NCBI GenBank assembly: GCA_021234155.1
Contig: JAJEKV010000059.1
Coordinates: forward strand, 1,690,182 to 1,754,181
DNA: 64,000 bases
Direction: 5' to 3'
Source: Isoetes taiwanensis
Taxonomy: Eukaryota > Streptophyta > Lycopodiopsida > Isoetales > Isoetaceae
Below are positions 1-12,614 of this stretch, one piece after another. The position numbers were made by a program, and so were the translations under genes. The notes under the pieces are model-generated. The model worked only from the letters and a program-made list of their open reading frames with translations, searched no databases and was not told where the DNA came from. The stretch's first letter is position 1, and each line of letters opens with the position of its first letter.

Positions 1-1
1 C

Positions 2-258
2 AAGTTTTCAACGCCGGGCACCTTTACTAGTAATCCATTAGTATCCTTTATACAATATGTGATTGGACCCTATACTGATGAGCTGGGTAATGTTCTGCCA
101 CAAGCTGTAGAAGGCCTTGGTGTCCCTGTTGATCCTCCAGCTTTTGCAGGTCTTCTTGGTGAGTTAATTTTGTACGTTTTATAAAGTGCTGTTGTTATTT
201 CATTTTATTCAAACACTGAGTATATTGCTAGGCATGGTTATAACATCCCTCAATCTCC
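2..258 (+). pseudogene. Truncated exons resembling an EGY-type chloroplast site-2 protease
   Basis: The frame is open from base 2 to 158 and ends at a strong splice donor (G|GTGAGT). A second short exon starts at 232 after an AG acceptor, and phase 1 is kept across the junction. The peptide contains PYTDELGNVLPQAVEGLG, VDPPAFAGLL and, across the splice, MVITSLNLL. In my knowledge of plant and cyanobacterial S2P-type membrane proteases (EGY family), such a segment lies just before the C-terminal LDGGR/LEGGR motif. That motif is absent here: about 9 codons into exon 2 the sequence runs into a dispersed repeat and a stop. I infer a gene or pseudogene broken by a repeat; its 5' part lies outside the window. 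The family call rests on recall, not a search. Confidence 0.5.
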
Positions 259-271
259 TGCGAGAGAAGAG

Positions 272-382
272 GTACCATACGATCCCCCTCGTGAATAACA
301 CGAGCAATTTTTGAATTTCGTTCGAGTATTATATTGGTTTGGGAAGCCCGTAGCTATATCTAACAGCAATTGCTCCATCCTG
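272..382 (+). repeat. Dispersed repeat, copy 1
   Basis: About 110 bp that recur imperfectly at 1692-1804. Shared blocks include CTCGTGAAT, GAGCAATTTT, TATTGGTTTGG and CTACATCTAACAG or its variant, followed by ATTGCTCCAT. It abuts the truncated S2P-like exon, so this repeat or the element it belongs to may have interrupted that gene. The family is not recognised. Confidence 0.6.
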
Positions 383-1421
383 TTTTAGACAATCTCACAA
401 GTTTGTCCATACTCTTCTGAGTTGCCCTGCTTTTGAGATAGTCCGGAATCATTTTTTGACCTTAGCATTCCATTCCACGCTTCCACAACTTCTCAGAGCA
501 CCATCTGTGCATGACTTGACATTCTACATACTTGCTGAGCCCTCAGTAGTCATTATCTCTGCTTGTCTAGTATCATCATTACTGCAAAGGTTTTTCCCTT
601 GAAAATCTTTCGAGGCAGGGGTTTTTTAATCCTAGTAGTATGATTGTACTAGCCCATTGTATGGGTCCCATGACCTATTGGTCTCTGTGGACGTTAAAAA
701 ATCTATTCTATTCTATTCTATTTAGACATAGACGGTGGTCCATCTTCTTGTTTAGATAGTTGTTAACCCAAATTTAGACAATGATCCATCCTATATGTTT
801 TTGATATATGTGCCATTGCAGTCCGGCAATCAAAAAATAAATTTCCTAATGTTTCCTCAAAAATAGCCGGATATTTTCAGTCCCAATGGGAAATTTGCAT
901 TGCCCTTATACAAACATGTATAAAAATCTACCTGAAATTTTCTCTACGATGCTCAACCAAAAATTTCTAATATCAACCGAAACAAAGCTTCTCTACTCTG
1001 GAACTTGCCCAACAGTGGACACGTCACACGCATACGTCACACGCATAGATACGTTGCAGGTCTGTTGTAACCATATACAGTTACATCAGACACCTAGTTT
1101 CTTACATTTATGACCTTTATGCTGGATTCACATGGATATAATAAAAAAAAATGCAAGTTGCAAGGCATATGACATTCTGAGCAGCGCTGCAAGTTCCATC
1201 GCAGAACTGCTAATCTGGTAGGAAACTCTCAATGAAACTATTGCAACTGGAGGATATTGATGTGTAGCTAGTCATGCCCACCTCCCCGACTACTGCTGAT
1301 TTTAAGTCTCAGGTGAACCCCATTAGGGTATATTAGCCAAAGGCCCACTATATTTCATTCATTCATTTTATGTACTTTTGTTTTCTAGTTTCTTGGTTTG
1401 CATTTTGGTTTAGACTCTACG
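383..1421. other. Non-coding stretch with a possible retroposon tail
   Basis: I see no convincing gene here. At about 640-725 a GACGTTAAAAAATC block is followed by (TATTC)n and resembles the 3' tail of the SINE copies at 48911 and 58381 (GTGACGTTAAAA then a short tandem repeat). This may be the end of another retroposon; its 5' end cannot be placed. Confidence 0.35.
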
Positions 1422-1690
1422 TGGTATTAGAGCAGGCTTTCAAAACTCCAAAATCAAAAGAGATCCTGCGCTTAGGGAATGAAAAACCCTAATTCTTCAC
1501 TCATTCATCTCGAGCCTCACGTTTTTGAGGGCAAAAGATACGATGGATGGACATGTGTGGTATTTCACTCTATATCCCAAAGCAAAATTGCTTTGGGAAG
1601 TCATAGAAGGCACTGAGCCATGATAGACCATCTCCAAAGAAGGTGATCCGGCACAGCAAAAGGCGCTTTTGCAGTGGAAGTAGAAGAATA
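1422..1690 (+). pseudogene. Ty1/copia gag fragment with primer-binding site
   Basis: TGGTATTAGAGC at 1422-1433 is an initiator-Met tRNA primer-binding site with one change from TGGTATCAGAGC. An ATG at 1479 opens a short reading frame with FEGKRYDGW, the usual N-terminal copia gag signature (F-x-G-x-x-Y-x-x-W). A frameshift follows, and the expected LWEVIEG motif continues in another frame, then stops. Only the first part of gag remains, followed directly by the second copy of the dispersed repeat at 1692. No pol is seen downstream. Confidence 0.6.
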
Positions 1691-1691
1691 G

Positions 1692-1804
1692 TAGAACCAT
1701 AAGATCCCTCTCGTGAATCACATGAGCAATTTTCGATAGAATTTGTTGGATATTTTATTGGTTTGGTGACCTTGTAACTACATCTAACAGTGATTGCTCC
1801 ATGG
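1692..1804 (+). repeat. Dispersed repeat, copy 2
   Basis: Second imperfect copy of the repeat at 272-382, in the same orientation. It directly follows the copia gag fragment. Confidence 0.6.
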
Positions 1805-2159
1805 TCAGGATCGCTTTCACAGCTTCACATGGCACTACATACTGAGGTACCATTTGATTGTTGGCAGATGACTTGCAAATCTGCAATGCTCTATCTTTAG
1901 GATGGCTTTCACAGCTTCATAATTGGGATGACATCAAAAGGATACAAGTATGATGCCCAGCAACACTGGGCATAGCTTTCGAACCTATAAATCATAATCT
2001 AGCTATGGGATAACTACTGTCCATTTTACTTTCCATGTATTCAATATCTTATCTACACGCTAGTAATGGGTGCCCGGCTTTCCCAGGCATAAGTACGGTT
2101 CTATGAGGCAACCATGAAGTTGTAGACTTTGCTTTGGAGTCATTCCCCTTAGCTATAGC

Positions 2160-2434
2160 AGAATGATAGTTTCAGTAGCTAGTACGTTCAAATCCTCCAA
2201 CTGCCTCCCCAATTGAACTGCCTCCATTAACTGCAATAGTATATGTTTTGCCTTTTATTTAAGAGTTGATTGCCCTTCTCCTATAACCATATCCCACAAT
2301 CTTTCAATTGCTAACACATCTTGAACCTTCTATTTCCAAACTTGAAAACCTGCATCACCTTTAAACACATCAATAGCACTAAGCAGAGATGCTCCAAGTT
2401 TGCTAGCCATTTTAAATATCTTGCTCTGATACCA
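2160..2434 (-). pseudogene. Minus-strand Ty1/copia gag fragment with PBS
   Basis: On the minus strand, TGGTATCAGAGC (2434-2423) is a perfect initiator-Met tRNA primer-binding site. It is followed by an ATG at 2410-2408 starting MASKLGASLLSAIDVFKG. The motif order F-K-G...W-K...LWDMVIGEG matches the start of copia gag. In-frame stops (one directly after FQVWK) show decay. The matching LTR should lie at higher coordinates from about 2436, but I could not find its start. Confidence 0.55.
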
Positions 2435-2435
2435 G

Positions 2436-4150
2436 TGTTGTATATTATATACAATTTCAATTTTTGAGCTTAATGCAAATATCTAGGCAATATCAACAAG
2501 TAATTTTTATCTAGAAGATTAAGCTTAAAATGCAATACTTAAAAGTTCACCCTTTAACACTATGAATTTCACTATAGCAAAAACACTGTAATATTGGAAA
2601 TGACTAAACTATTGTAGCAACTTTGATGCTATCTGGTTTTTCTCATTTGCAGAATCTATCCCACCTGATAATCGATTTACACAGCTATGTCTTATTTATA
2701 CCACACAACTCCAACAATTTTGCAATCGAGCTGATAAATCTGGTGGTAATGTTGTCAGCAAGATTCAAAACAGAACTTGGCTCCAAATGATTCGGCCAAG
2801 AATGCAAACCCTAAAAAGTAATATACGCCTTTCTATTATAGAATAAACTTAGGTACCATTGAAGTTTTGACACCATTAGCATGAGAATGTTAGAGACCAT
2901 TAGGGTTGATTTGAAAATGCAAAACGATTTGACTAATTCGAACATAAACTTCATCGTTGGATGAGTTCGTTAGCCTTAGAGCACGTCCTACTTGTCCAAT
3001 TGACATATTTTATGGCATATGCTTTAGCACAAAAATATTACATTTCAACTATTCTGTAAAACTATAAATTTCTATTAAGGACAGAAGGGAACACTTTGTC
3101 CATTACCACCTTGTCCTTGAGCTGCCATTATTTTTGGTGTCTAGAATAAATAGTTTATCCTTGTCATGTAGACATCAAGTGCCTATGGAATTCCTAGAAG
3201 CTTGGAGTGCTTTCCTTTAGGCATGATTTTCTGGCAAGCTTTTCAAACTAGCAAAATTGGAGCCTTCTACTGCCCATTGGGCAAAGCATTTTTTCCATTT
3301 AACAAGACATCCAAGGCAAGAAAAAAAGTAAATAGTAACTTCCCTTTGTGCAATTCAAGCTACCACCTTCAGCCAAGAATTCTCTTCATACTGACTCATG
3401 ACCAGTCCCTCAAGCCAGCCATCCTTATAAGGAAGAGGGCGTAGTGGAAAAGAACAGAGCCAAAATACAGACACCTCTTATTGGGTTATGATAGTTAGTA
3501 TGGACTGATTGTTTTGCAAACATGGCCATAATCAATTGCTTCAAGAGGACAATATCAATGGTCTTAAAGGGCAAATTGACATTAGGTGGAGTTTTGATTG
3601 TTTAATACCCTTTTTGAGTTCGGGAAGGTTTCCCTAGAAAAATAACTGAAGCATGAGTGAAGTTGAGCAACTTCATCATGCAATCCATAGTACCCCATCC
3701 TGGCCTTGCCTTATGTGGGAAGCTCCTTATGGTGCCACAAGCCTTAGCGAAATCTAACTTGTGATAAACATTAGTTTGTCCTGCCTTGCAACAACATTAT
3801 TTAAGATGCTCTGACTTGGATGCAATTCCCAACTGTACACTAGATATGGCCTTCATCTCTGCCATCGCCTTTGCTATGATTTGTAGTAGGAACATAAGAG
3901 AGTTAATAGCCCTCCATTACATAGCAGTTTTTGACATAAAAATTTTGATAGCATGTTGACGTGAAATTCATTCCACATTAAGTCATTTCTTTTGGTACGC
4001 AAAGCCAGAAGCTCATAATGCAACCGATGTACTTGTTTTTAAGTATAGATAGTTTGAGCAAGCAGGGGATGAATACCAACAGACCAGGACAGTAATAGGG
4101 GAATGAGAAAGGGCAAAGAATCCAAAGAATAACCCTTTTTCAATGAACTT
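2436..4150. other. AT-rich stretch without a recognisable gene
   Basis: The first few hundred bases are probably the LTR of the minus-strand copia fragment at 2423, since they begin right at its PBS. An open frame at 3202-3444 has no recognisable domain. Nothing else here can be supported. Confidence 0.4.
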
Positions 4151-4159
4151 TCTCTAATC

Positions 4160-5680
4160 TCACACTTGGTTAGCCTTTTCTGATTGCATTTGTGCTTGTA
4201 CGCTTTGCAAGACATTCTCCCATGTAAGGTTTTCATTTTCATCATCATCCTAATCTGTGCTTGCATCATCTAATAAATCTCCTGTCCCTTGTCGTTTCTC
4301 ATCTGCAGGATGAAAGGGTTATTTCGTACAGGTACATTCTTTAAATTCTGTTTGACAGTAACACTAGATAATGGTGTTGCACTTTCATTCGTGGGTCCCT
4401 TCTTATCCTCCTGCAATTTGATTGGTTTTGCAGATTCATCAACTTTATCCACATTGAGTGGGGGCACACAAAAAAAGGAATCCTTCCCCTCTGCCAATCA
4501 TGAAGCACCATTTTTGCAGCAGTTGCAAGATCTGGTTCTCCACCCTGTAAAGGAAGACCAGATTTACTAACGATCAATGAAACCATAAACTTAAACTAGA
4601 GGGATAATTTCCTACCCTTAACAGCTTTCCAGCCTGTTGGCATAGTTGAGTTAAGAAATCTTCATCATCTTGCCTGCAAGTATGGAAACAGAGAAGTTAA
4701 GAGTCAGGTTTCATTAATCTTTCTCTTTTAGATACTAAATACAAAGAAGATGCTTAGAATAAGTTCAAACATGCTACCAGTCTTGCGCTTTGTATGCTCG
4801 TTTCAAATATTCCTCCTTGATATGTCGGAGAATCTCTCCAATAGGTTCTGCTGCATCTTGCAGATATTCCATCCGTACCTCGTTAAGGTAAATGCTGTCA
4901 AATTTTTGCTTCTAAAAGAATCTACATATCACATCTTGGGAAGTCATGCAACAACACAGACAAGCACTAAACAACATACATCTCATGACGCAAGATTAAT
5001 TTAAAAAGAGGACGTACAACACCCTTCAACACAATATCCATCTCAGAGTCCTGATTTTGCTAGATGACTCTAGGGCAGTCGATTAATAATATATGTTTTG
5101 TATGAGTAATATATTGCCAGACTTTTGTTTCTCCCGGAATATGTGCAACTTTGCAGATCTAAATGTCAAAAAATATTCATATGTTTATAACTAGACATCA
5201 TCGCAATGAAGAAGCTGCATGTCTGCATCATGGCATACATTTTTTGTCCACAAGGTATTTATAAAACCGATGATTTGCCAATATTTGGATAGCCAATGAA
5301 TCCAACCGAGATAGTCTATTTATCACTTTCCAGCCTTACAAACTGCCTTAAAAGTGCGAGAAAAGAACCTTGGAGAAGATAAGACAAGATGAGACCAAAT
5401 GATGCAACCCAAAGAGGCATTGCTAGTAGTGACAATATTACCTTGCCAAAAGGGTTCGTAACACTAGTATGAAATGCAAGCATCGGATATTCCCATGAAA
5501 GAACATGGAGCCAACCCTTGGTCGCTCGTGATGGCACCAGGTCACACTACACAAATGGTTGTAAACAAAATAAGGGTTTCATTTTAAGACGAAACTATCT
5601 GAGATCAACCTTATCTTGTTCAATAAGAACATAAGATGCTTTGTTTGCAATTTTCTCGTAAATGTTTTCCAATATGGAAG
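4160..5680 (-). pseudogene. NUG2: NUG2/NOG2 nucleolar GTP-binding protein pseudogene, 3' part
   Basis: NUG2 (yeast Nog2) is a circularly permuted GTPase needed for pre-60S ribosome maturation and export. On the minus strand the exons, in order, are about 5680-5615 (N-K of the G4 NKxD region), 5546-5442 ([20 protein letters not shown]), 5368-5239 (G1 motif GYPNIGKSS), 5158-5018 ([11 protein letters not shown] and DCPRVI, where DCPGVV is usual), 4878-4778, 4673-4616, and from 4544 ([20 protein letters not shown]) to about 4160 (acidic ENLTWENVLQSV tail). Exon phases agree. Defects: a donor changed from GT to AT after 5615, an acceptor apparently AG to AA near 5369, a Q-to-stop before TISVGFIG, a stop after DCPRVI, and frameshifts after GKSSV and IPFFV. 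The copy is therefore inactive. The upstream part of the gene is displaced 20 kb away at 25791-26075. Confidence 0.85.
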
Positions 5681-7967
5681 TGTTGCCCTGCTATGGCAAC
5701 ATGGCAAAGTGCCATCAAATCTTTTTTATGTTGCAGAGAAAAAGAAGATACTATGTTGAAGAACCAAGTGAAGACATTGAATTGGAATCAAGATCACACA
5801 TTGAGAGGACCTAAGCATCTAGAAGTTTGGAAGACCCCTATGAAGTTTGCAAGCTATTAAAGTGGTATCTTTTCTCCTTCATATTGTCATTTCTATTCTC
5901 CTACCTCACACTCCACATTTCCAACGTTCCATTACCCCATACTATCATACATCTCACACATAGCCTTTTGTTCCATAGTTGACCTACCACTACCTAAGGC
6001 ACATTTTCAAAGTGGTTACACAAAAAGGATGGCCTAAGCATCAAGTTCTACATCATATTTTTTCATCATATCATTCCATTATCACACACTCCATACCATG
6101 TGGCTATAAAAAAAAAAGGAAGCATTTGAAAAGCTAAACACGAGTTTGCCTAGTCACCACCTCCAAGTGACATGGCATGATGACTAGATACATATGTCAT
6201 CACTTACAAAGCCACATTGGTCCACTCACCATTTGCCACTTCCATATATCATTCACCAAGTTGCCACCTAAGCAACAAGTGTCCACATCACCACATCACT
6301 CCATACCATTACATCACTCAACATCATTCCACATCATCACATCACCTTGCATCATCAAATGATGACTAGGCAAATGTTGACCAAACCCAAAAGTTGGTCA
6401 ACCATAAGATTGAAATGATTGATAAATGTGCCTATTAGCCTTGTTCTCCCTCCTTGCCACCTCACCAAATCCCATGTCCAATGCCTACTCACCCCATTCA
6501 TTTTTCCTACAAAAATCAAAAGTATTGCATTTGAGAGTTTGATGATACCACCTGATAGCCCTCATGGAATCATGCCACCTGGCACAAAAAAATTTGAAAA
6601 AAGAGTGCATATTGACCTTCTAAATGGCTTTCTTGGGAAACGTGCTTCATTTGAAAAAATGGCAAAACCTACCTACATCTACCCCCATCTATCTACCCTC
6701 TCATCCTCTGCCAAGTGGCGTCCCCCCTGGCATGCCAAGTCGAAACACGAGCCGAGCTTGGCGTGGGAGGAGACCACGTAATCAAGAGAGAGGAAAATAG
6801 CTCTCTATTTATACCTTAGCCTCTTTTCTGATTTTTGCCTGTGGGATAATTGCTCTCAAGAAAACTCCGAACCCTAAAAATGTGACTTGCCAAGAACTTG
6901 TTTTTTGTCGATTGAACCGAGCAATCATTACATTGGCTAACCATTCTTGTCCTGTTACACCCAAAGAAATGTCTAAACCAACCAAAAACATGGCCAAGAT
7001 CCCGAATTTGCCAAGATCCGTAGGAAAGCGAGTTTTTTAAAAGGGGATTCATTCACGAGAGAAAAGTGTGGGCTTTTTTGCGCGATTCAAAGGCGAAGTA
7101 CACGAAGTGTGAAGTCGGAATTGATCTTTGAGAGTTCCTCCTGCCTTAAGAGATCTATCACGAGGCATATTATGATTGATTTGTATCCAAAAATTCACGA
7201 TTTGTGTGTTTTAGAGATGTCTGTTGATTGACCATCTTGATCATTAACATGGCGTCAAATGTGATGACTTTGATTCGGTTTAATGAAAATCGACCTTGGA
7301 AAATATCATTTGATGCATTTGTGTTTGAATTAATTCTAGAAATGGGAAGAAAAAGCCATACCTCGCACCTAGTCACATACAAAGCTCTAATTTGCATTGG
7401 TACAATCATTTAGGAAAGGAAAAACTAAAAAGGGGGGAGAAAGATCAACCCCGATGTTTTAAAAAGTCGTCATACTTTTCATGCTCATTAGATGCTCGGA
7501 CATACTTCTCGATTCTGGTGACTTTTTAGCCCGAAAATAGCATGCTCTTATTGTGCGGGCCTCGTGTTCCTTGTCTAAATTTAGTTGGATTGAAAATTCA
7601 TCACCATTCTCATTTGGCAAAATTGAGTGCCTTTGTCCGATCCATTGACCAACCGACTTAGTCAAGAATCATTATTTCTCACCAACCGTGAGGATTATTT
7701 GCATAGACTTTCTCCAACACTTTCTTGAGATATCATGGTAACATGCTATGCTTGTTTGGGTTCAAAATGTTGAATGCATTAATTTACGTACTGTTAGAAT
7801 AAGACTTTTTTTTTTGGCTTTTGGGAAACTAGTGAAATCTTGTTTTACGGAAGTTTAAAAATAGATATTTTAACCGCAGTGATCACCTCAAGTGATCCGG
7901 AGGTCCTAGACCAAGATTAGTGCTTCTTTGACCTGAGGTTGGTGGTTTAGCGGGTTTGCCATCAACA
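5681..7967 (+). repeat. 5' LTR of the outer element
   Basis: A 2287-bp LTR matching 23511-25790 almost throughout. It includes a CATCAC/CATCATT-rich stretch at about 6280-6360 and a TATA-like CTATTTATACC at about 6805. Differences from the 3' LTR cluster at CAG/CTG sites and homopolymers rather than being scattered transitions. Small open frames are shared by both copies and look incidental. Confidence 0.93.
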
Positions 7968-7989
7968 TTTTGGAGGTCCTACCAGAGAT

Positions 7990-8698
7990 TTCCACACGGT
8001 TTTCAAAGAACTCATGGCTCCTAGAAGAAATGAAGCGACAAAGAAGCTCAGAACCATTGGAACCACAAGGAGTAATTGTTGGTGGCTGTGATGCAGCCAA
8101 ATTGTGCAATCCCACGGTATTTTGAGCTAAGTTTGCCCATTACTCCACCCATATTTGAACCAACTATGAATGCTAACCATTTTAGAAGGTATTTGATGAA
8201 TATTATAGAGATTATGGTTGTAAAAGGGCTGTGGGTTTTCTCGAGTTTAAGAGATGCATGAAATCTGATGAGGCATATGCTTGGTGTGAGCATGTGACCT
8301 CAGTTATGGGTATCTTGATACATATGAAAGTCTTGTGCAGCAATTTTGGCTAGGTTTGGCAAACCTATGCGCCCCTCAAGAGCTAGCAAGCGAGCTCTGA
8401 GACTTTTTGCATAAAGGCGGTGAAAGTATCAATCACTATGTGGAAAGGTTTAGTGCATACGAGAAAATGCCAAAAGAGTCAGTGCCCACTCCCACACTCT
8501 ACTTTGTGGCTGCTTTCATTAAGGGATTTGTCACCAAGGCCTAAAGTGCTGAGAAAAGATGCTAAAAATTCAAAATCGAGGGAAGGGTTCGATACCATAC
8601 ACAAGGCTTTTGAAAAGGCAACTAAAATCTCTAATGATATGTCTTTTTACACGATAACCATGTAAACCATTGTGCTGACCCTTTTTACCCAGTTATGA
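7990..8698 (+). pseudogene. gag, 5' portion (outer element)
   Basis: Translated across several frames this shows a retrotransposon gag core: LANLCAPQELASEL, HKGGESINHYVERF and TPTLYFVAAFIKGF. It ends exactly where the inner element inserts. The frame resumes at 19749 on the far side, so gag was continuous before that insertion. Short frameshifts break this part. Confidence 0.7.
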
Positions 8699-8703
8699 AC
8701 AAG

Positions 8704-9285
8704 TGTTAGTCTGTGCCTCACAGTGCAGGACTATTCATGCATCTCGTCGAGACCGAGGTCAAGCTCAAAGATCCTCGATCAACCACGGGTCGGACATCCA
8801 AGCCTCCTTGAGAAGACTAGCGGCCGAGCCCACCTTGATCAAAGCCTTTGGTACATCAACAAAGCGCCCTTTCGGACAAGTAGTGAATGACCCGTCACCG
8901 CCAGCGTCGGCGTCGGCGTGATTCTAGGCACTTCAAGAGGCACCGCCAACATTCCACCAAATCGGGCCTCCTTCGAGTCGGCGCGAGATCGGTCGAGTGT
9001 CTATATTGGGCCCAAGGCCATTGTACTATATATATGAGTAGAGTTAGCTCATAAGTTTTTAGATGAGTTTTGAGTCTTGTCTCCTTTCGGTTTTCTCTCT
9101 ATTGCGAGAGCTCATGTATTTTCATCATTGATATCAAGGAAGCTTATCATCTTTCTCTCATTTTGTTGTTCTCTTCTTTTTCTTCTCTTTCGACCAAATC
9201 CGTGACATAGTCCCCGGACTCTCTGTTAGATCCACGGGTCCTCCACGGGTTTGTCTTCGGGAGTTTCGAACCCGGACCCCAAACA
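8704..9285 (+). repeat. 5' LTR of the inner element
   Basis: A 582-bp LTR with a TATA-like TACTATATATATGAG near 9020. After it, TTTGCCGGGG at about 9292-9301 resembles the inner part of an Asp-tRNA primer-binding site (TTGCCGGGGA), but the expected TGGCGCC part is altered, so the PBS is tentative. This copy has CG or CGG where the 3' LTR has CAG at many places. Confidence 0.92.
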
Positions 9286-11083
9286 ACATGCATTTGCCGG
9301 GGTTACGATTTTCTCCTACTTTCTTACATGCCGCCATGCATCGTCAGTAATTTCACGAGGGAAGAACTCCTTTCTCGAGCGGCATCTCGCTTGGGCGCCA
9401 TCGGCGTCGGAAAAGCGTTCGGCGACATGTATGGATGCGCTTATGACATAGGGAGGCCATCTTCGGTCTAGGGCTCGGTCGCGCCACCCACCCCTCGTGT
9501 CGGTCTCGTCCCTAGTTCCCGCCCCAAGCGTGCAAACATTGCTCACAACCTCGGTCCCCTCATCACTATCGGGGAGCCTTATCGGCTCAACCTTCTCAAC
9601 CGTACTTTCACACCCACGAACATGCCTACATCCATCATTCTTGGGCCATACGCCTCTTCGCCCGCAACCATCATCTCCCGGGTGGGCACGGCTATCCACA
9701 TGTCTCCTTCTGCGCCTACCCGGGAATATCCTTTCCCTCGTTCCCCACGGCTCTTCCTGTTTTACAACCTTACGGATCTCAAAACCAATGCTCCGGCTAC
9801 CCGGTTTCTCAACCGCGGTCACCCCTTCATCGGGGTCCGTCGGGGCACAATGCCACATCCACCTCAACCTCAATATCCTCACTATCTGTTTCTGTCCAGC
9901 CCGGCACTTTCACATCTACCTTTCGGACTGACGGCCCGACTTATCCCACCTTTGGCAACCACGAAGGCAAACCGTTAGACCAAAGTGCTCGGGGCCCACA
10001 TGGAAGAATTTGAGGCTCTAGCTGTCCTAAATGGTCGCAGCGCAACCTCAACTGAAATTCCACATCTTTTCCACCACCTTTGCGTGGCTCTCCTCATCAA
10101 TGGCTCATGTCCAACAAAAGCCATTGGAAACAAGCCTTGGTCGAAATGCGCCTTTGCTTTTCTCTCTCATTCTGGGACCACGGATGATGATCAACTTCAT
10201 CTCAAGCAACTCAATGAAGAGCCCACGAGATGCAGGGATTTTTGCGGATCGACTTCACATTACGCTAAGTAAGCTCAAGGAGTACCCTACACGAGGCAGA
10301 TTTTGGTGCGGTTTCTCCAAGGACTTCCTCACGCTATTCGACTCATGGATGAATACTGCGTCCAAAAACTTTGGGCGGGGCTATCGATGCTGTCAATCAC
10401 TTTCGTCAATGTTTCCTCCCCGTGGCTCTTCAAGAGCTCCCGTTCATTCCACCCGTCATGGTTCCACAAGCGGTACATTCGGCCTCAACACGCTAATCCC
10501 AGTAGCGATCAAATCTGGTGCCATATTTGCAAATATCAAGGCCATTTGGCCAATGAGTGCAACTCCACCAATGGCCGCCTCATTGCAAGCGATGCAACAT
10601 GTGCAATCATGCCACGGAAGAGTGCACTCGCACTCATCCCCACACCGTTCCGCAACAAAATGGTTTATCAAGTGCAAACCACACCTCAGCCACAATCGCA
10701 CTATCGGCTGACCACCTCTTGGCAGGTGCCACGCAACTCTATCGACAGCGGGACCAACCCGGGGATCCAACCAGCGTCCTCCTTTTGATCCTTCTAAAGC
10801 TCGGTGTTATCTTTGTCAAGAATGGGGTCATACCACCCACGGCGTGTCCTCAACTTCCACAAGTTCAGGTCCGGCTTCACGGCACAAATCAGACCACATC
10901 GGTCCGCCTCACGGCTTACCAACTCGGCTTGCTAATGGCAAACAAGGCCCGCGACCGGTTCTTAAGAAGCCCCAAAGGCGCCTCGGCAATCACGCTATCA
11001 ACCAGCTCCGGCCAAATCAACCTCATTTGGATCAACAAGCCCAAGAGGAAATTTTTGGGCACTTAATCCTCCTCGTACGGTAG
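9286..11083 (+). pseudogene. gag region with three zinc knuckles (inner element)
   Basis: The frame changes repeatedly. A clean CCHC knuckle, CHICKYQGHLANEC, is at 10519-10560. A second, shortened knuckle (CNMCNHATEEC) is at about 10593-10625. A third starts CYLCQEWGH near 10807 and has lost its last cysteine, where the bases read GGCGTG and a CTG-containing codon may have been misread. Three knuckles also occur in the outer element, which suggests the two are related. The upstream 9300-9980 part is low-complexity and Pro/Ser-rich in frame. No intact gag frame exists. Confidence 0.7.
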
Positions 11084-11639
11084 TCAAATTGGGTTGGTCT
11101 AGTTTCATGCCGGACCAAGGCATCACGTCCCTTGACTATTATTGGAAGGACACGCGAACGCGCCTTTGCGGTTGACACCATTCCTCATGAGGGCGAAAAA
11201 AAGGTTCACTTTGCGACTTGGAAAAGCTCATGCCAAATGTCATGCCCAAAGTTAAGCCAAAGCATTTTGAATCTCATGCAAGGCTGGCTGAAGGCGCACA
11301 TTGGCCAATGTTCATGCCACCACTAGAGCTCAACAAAGACAAGATACCCCTTCAACATCTCAACCTCCACGCTCTCGGACATATCCCAATATTGCAGCCG
11401 AGGTTGACTTACTCAAAAGATTCTTTGCTTCCCCGCCACGCACTCCGCACCCGGTGGAACCGGCCGGATCCTTTTTCTCATGTACCTCTCGAACTCCAAG
11501 AGGAGCTTGCCAAGATCAAAATTCCTTTAAGCTTGGCAACCATTTTAAAACTTCGTCACGCTCTCAAGGACCGGTTACCACTCCCAAGCTGTTTTAGTTG
11601 GGGCTGTGGCTACCTCTACACCCACGGTCCATGCCACGG

Positions 11640-12140
11640 TGGGAAATCGACAAGTCAACCATGTTCAAATCGATGGAGGTAGTGCGGTCAATCTCATCAC
11701 GGATAAACTCCCCAAACAAATGGGCATCACACAACTCTTTAGGTGCCCCATATGACATCAAATTGGCTAATGGCCATATCACGAGACCTCAAAGGCGTCA
11801 CACCTATTCTTCACATCAACATAGGTGATCTCCGCTTTCCCATGGAATTTGGAGTGTGGAAAGTCTGGCGAAGATCCGGTGACTATGAATCTTTGGTAGG
11901 CGGACCCTTTCTCCGCCCGGGCAAAGAGTATCCATTCTTTGGGCCACGGACCCGGTTAGTCATCACAGATGGTCATCTCAATGCCACCATGGACTTGCAA
12001 ACAGGCGGGGATCATTTCGTTGACAATGCGGAACCCCTCTCTCGGATTAATCGATTCGGAAGAAGCTCGGAATATTTATCAAGTTCGGGCTCCACTGGCG
12101 TGCGCCTCTATCATCCTACCCGAATATCGATCCTTGGGGA
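11640..12140 (+). pseudogene. Retroviral-type aspartic protease (inner element)
   Basis: The active-site motif IDGGSAVNLIT (Asp codon at 11672-11674) is in the Athila/Tat-style form D-G-G-S rather than D-S-G-A. Downstream sequences in the same and the next frame (KQMGITQLF, KLANGHIT, GGPFLRPGKEYPFF) give the protease body. Frame changes separate motif and body. Confidence 0.72.
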
Positions 12141-12614
12141 GAAATGACTCTTGATCGGGACCGCCGTGGCTGCCTTGCTTGACCCCTACGGCTCCTTGCA
12201 ATCGAATCCAACGCGTTGATCACTTTTCGGATCGACACTCCCGCAACTCCCTGTTGATGTACACGCCAGGTCATGAAGCAACCTTTGCTAGATGAAACCG
12301 AGCAACCTCTCTTTTCACCACGCAAAGTGCCGCATCCGGTTATGCTCCAACCTCACGCACACATTGTCCGGGATATGAAGTCATACCCCATATTCGGACT
12401 CGAAGTCGAGATTGTGGATGTTGGCAACAATCAACTTTGTCGCATTCTTTGCAAACCTTCCGGCTCCTTATATCGTAGCAGGCCGCCACATTTGTTCAAA
12501 AAAATTCAAACACATTTTCGCTGGAGTTACAAAGATCTTGGGGAATCAACAAAAGCTTGGGGAACTCACCATTCCTACCAAATCGATGCGACCCGACCGG
12601 TGTAGCAGCGACGA

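Noticed and set aside
6177-6781. Open frames of 61 and 120 codons in the 5' LTR, the first repeated at 24003
   Set aside because: They lie in LTR simple-sequence (CATCAC-rich); the longer one is not kept in the 3' LTR.
9316-9882. A 188-codon minus-strand frame in the inner element
   Set aside because: It is the GC-rich antisense of the gag leader; Arg/Gly-rich with no domain, and long only because local CAG/CTG loss removes stop-forming contexts.
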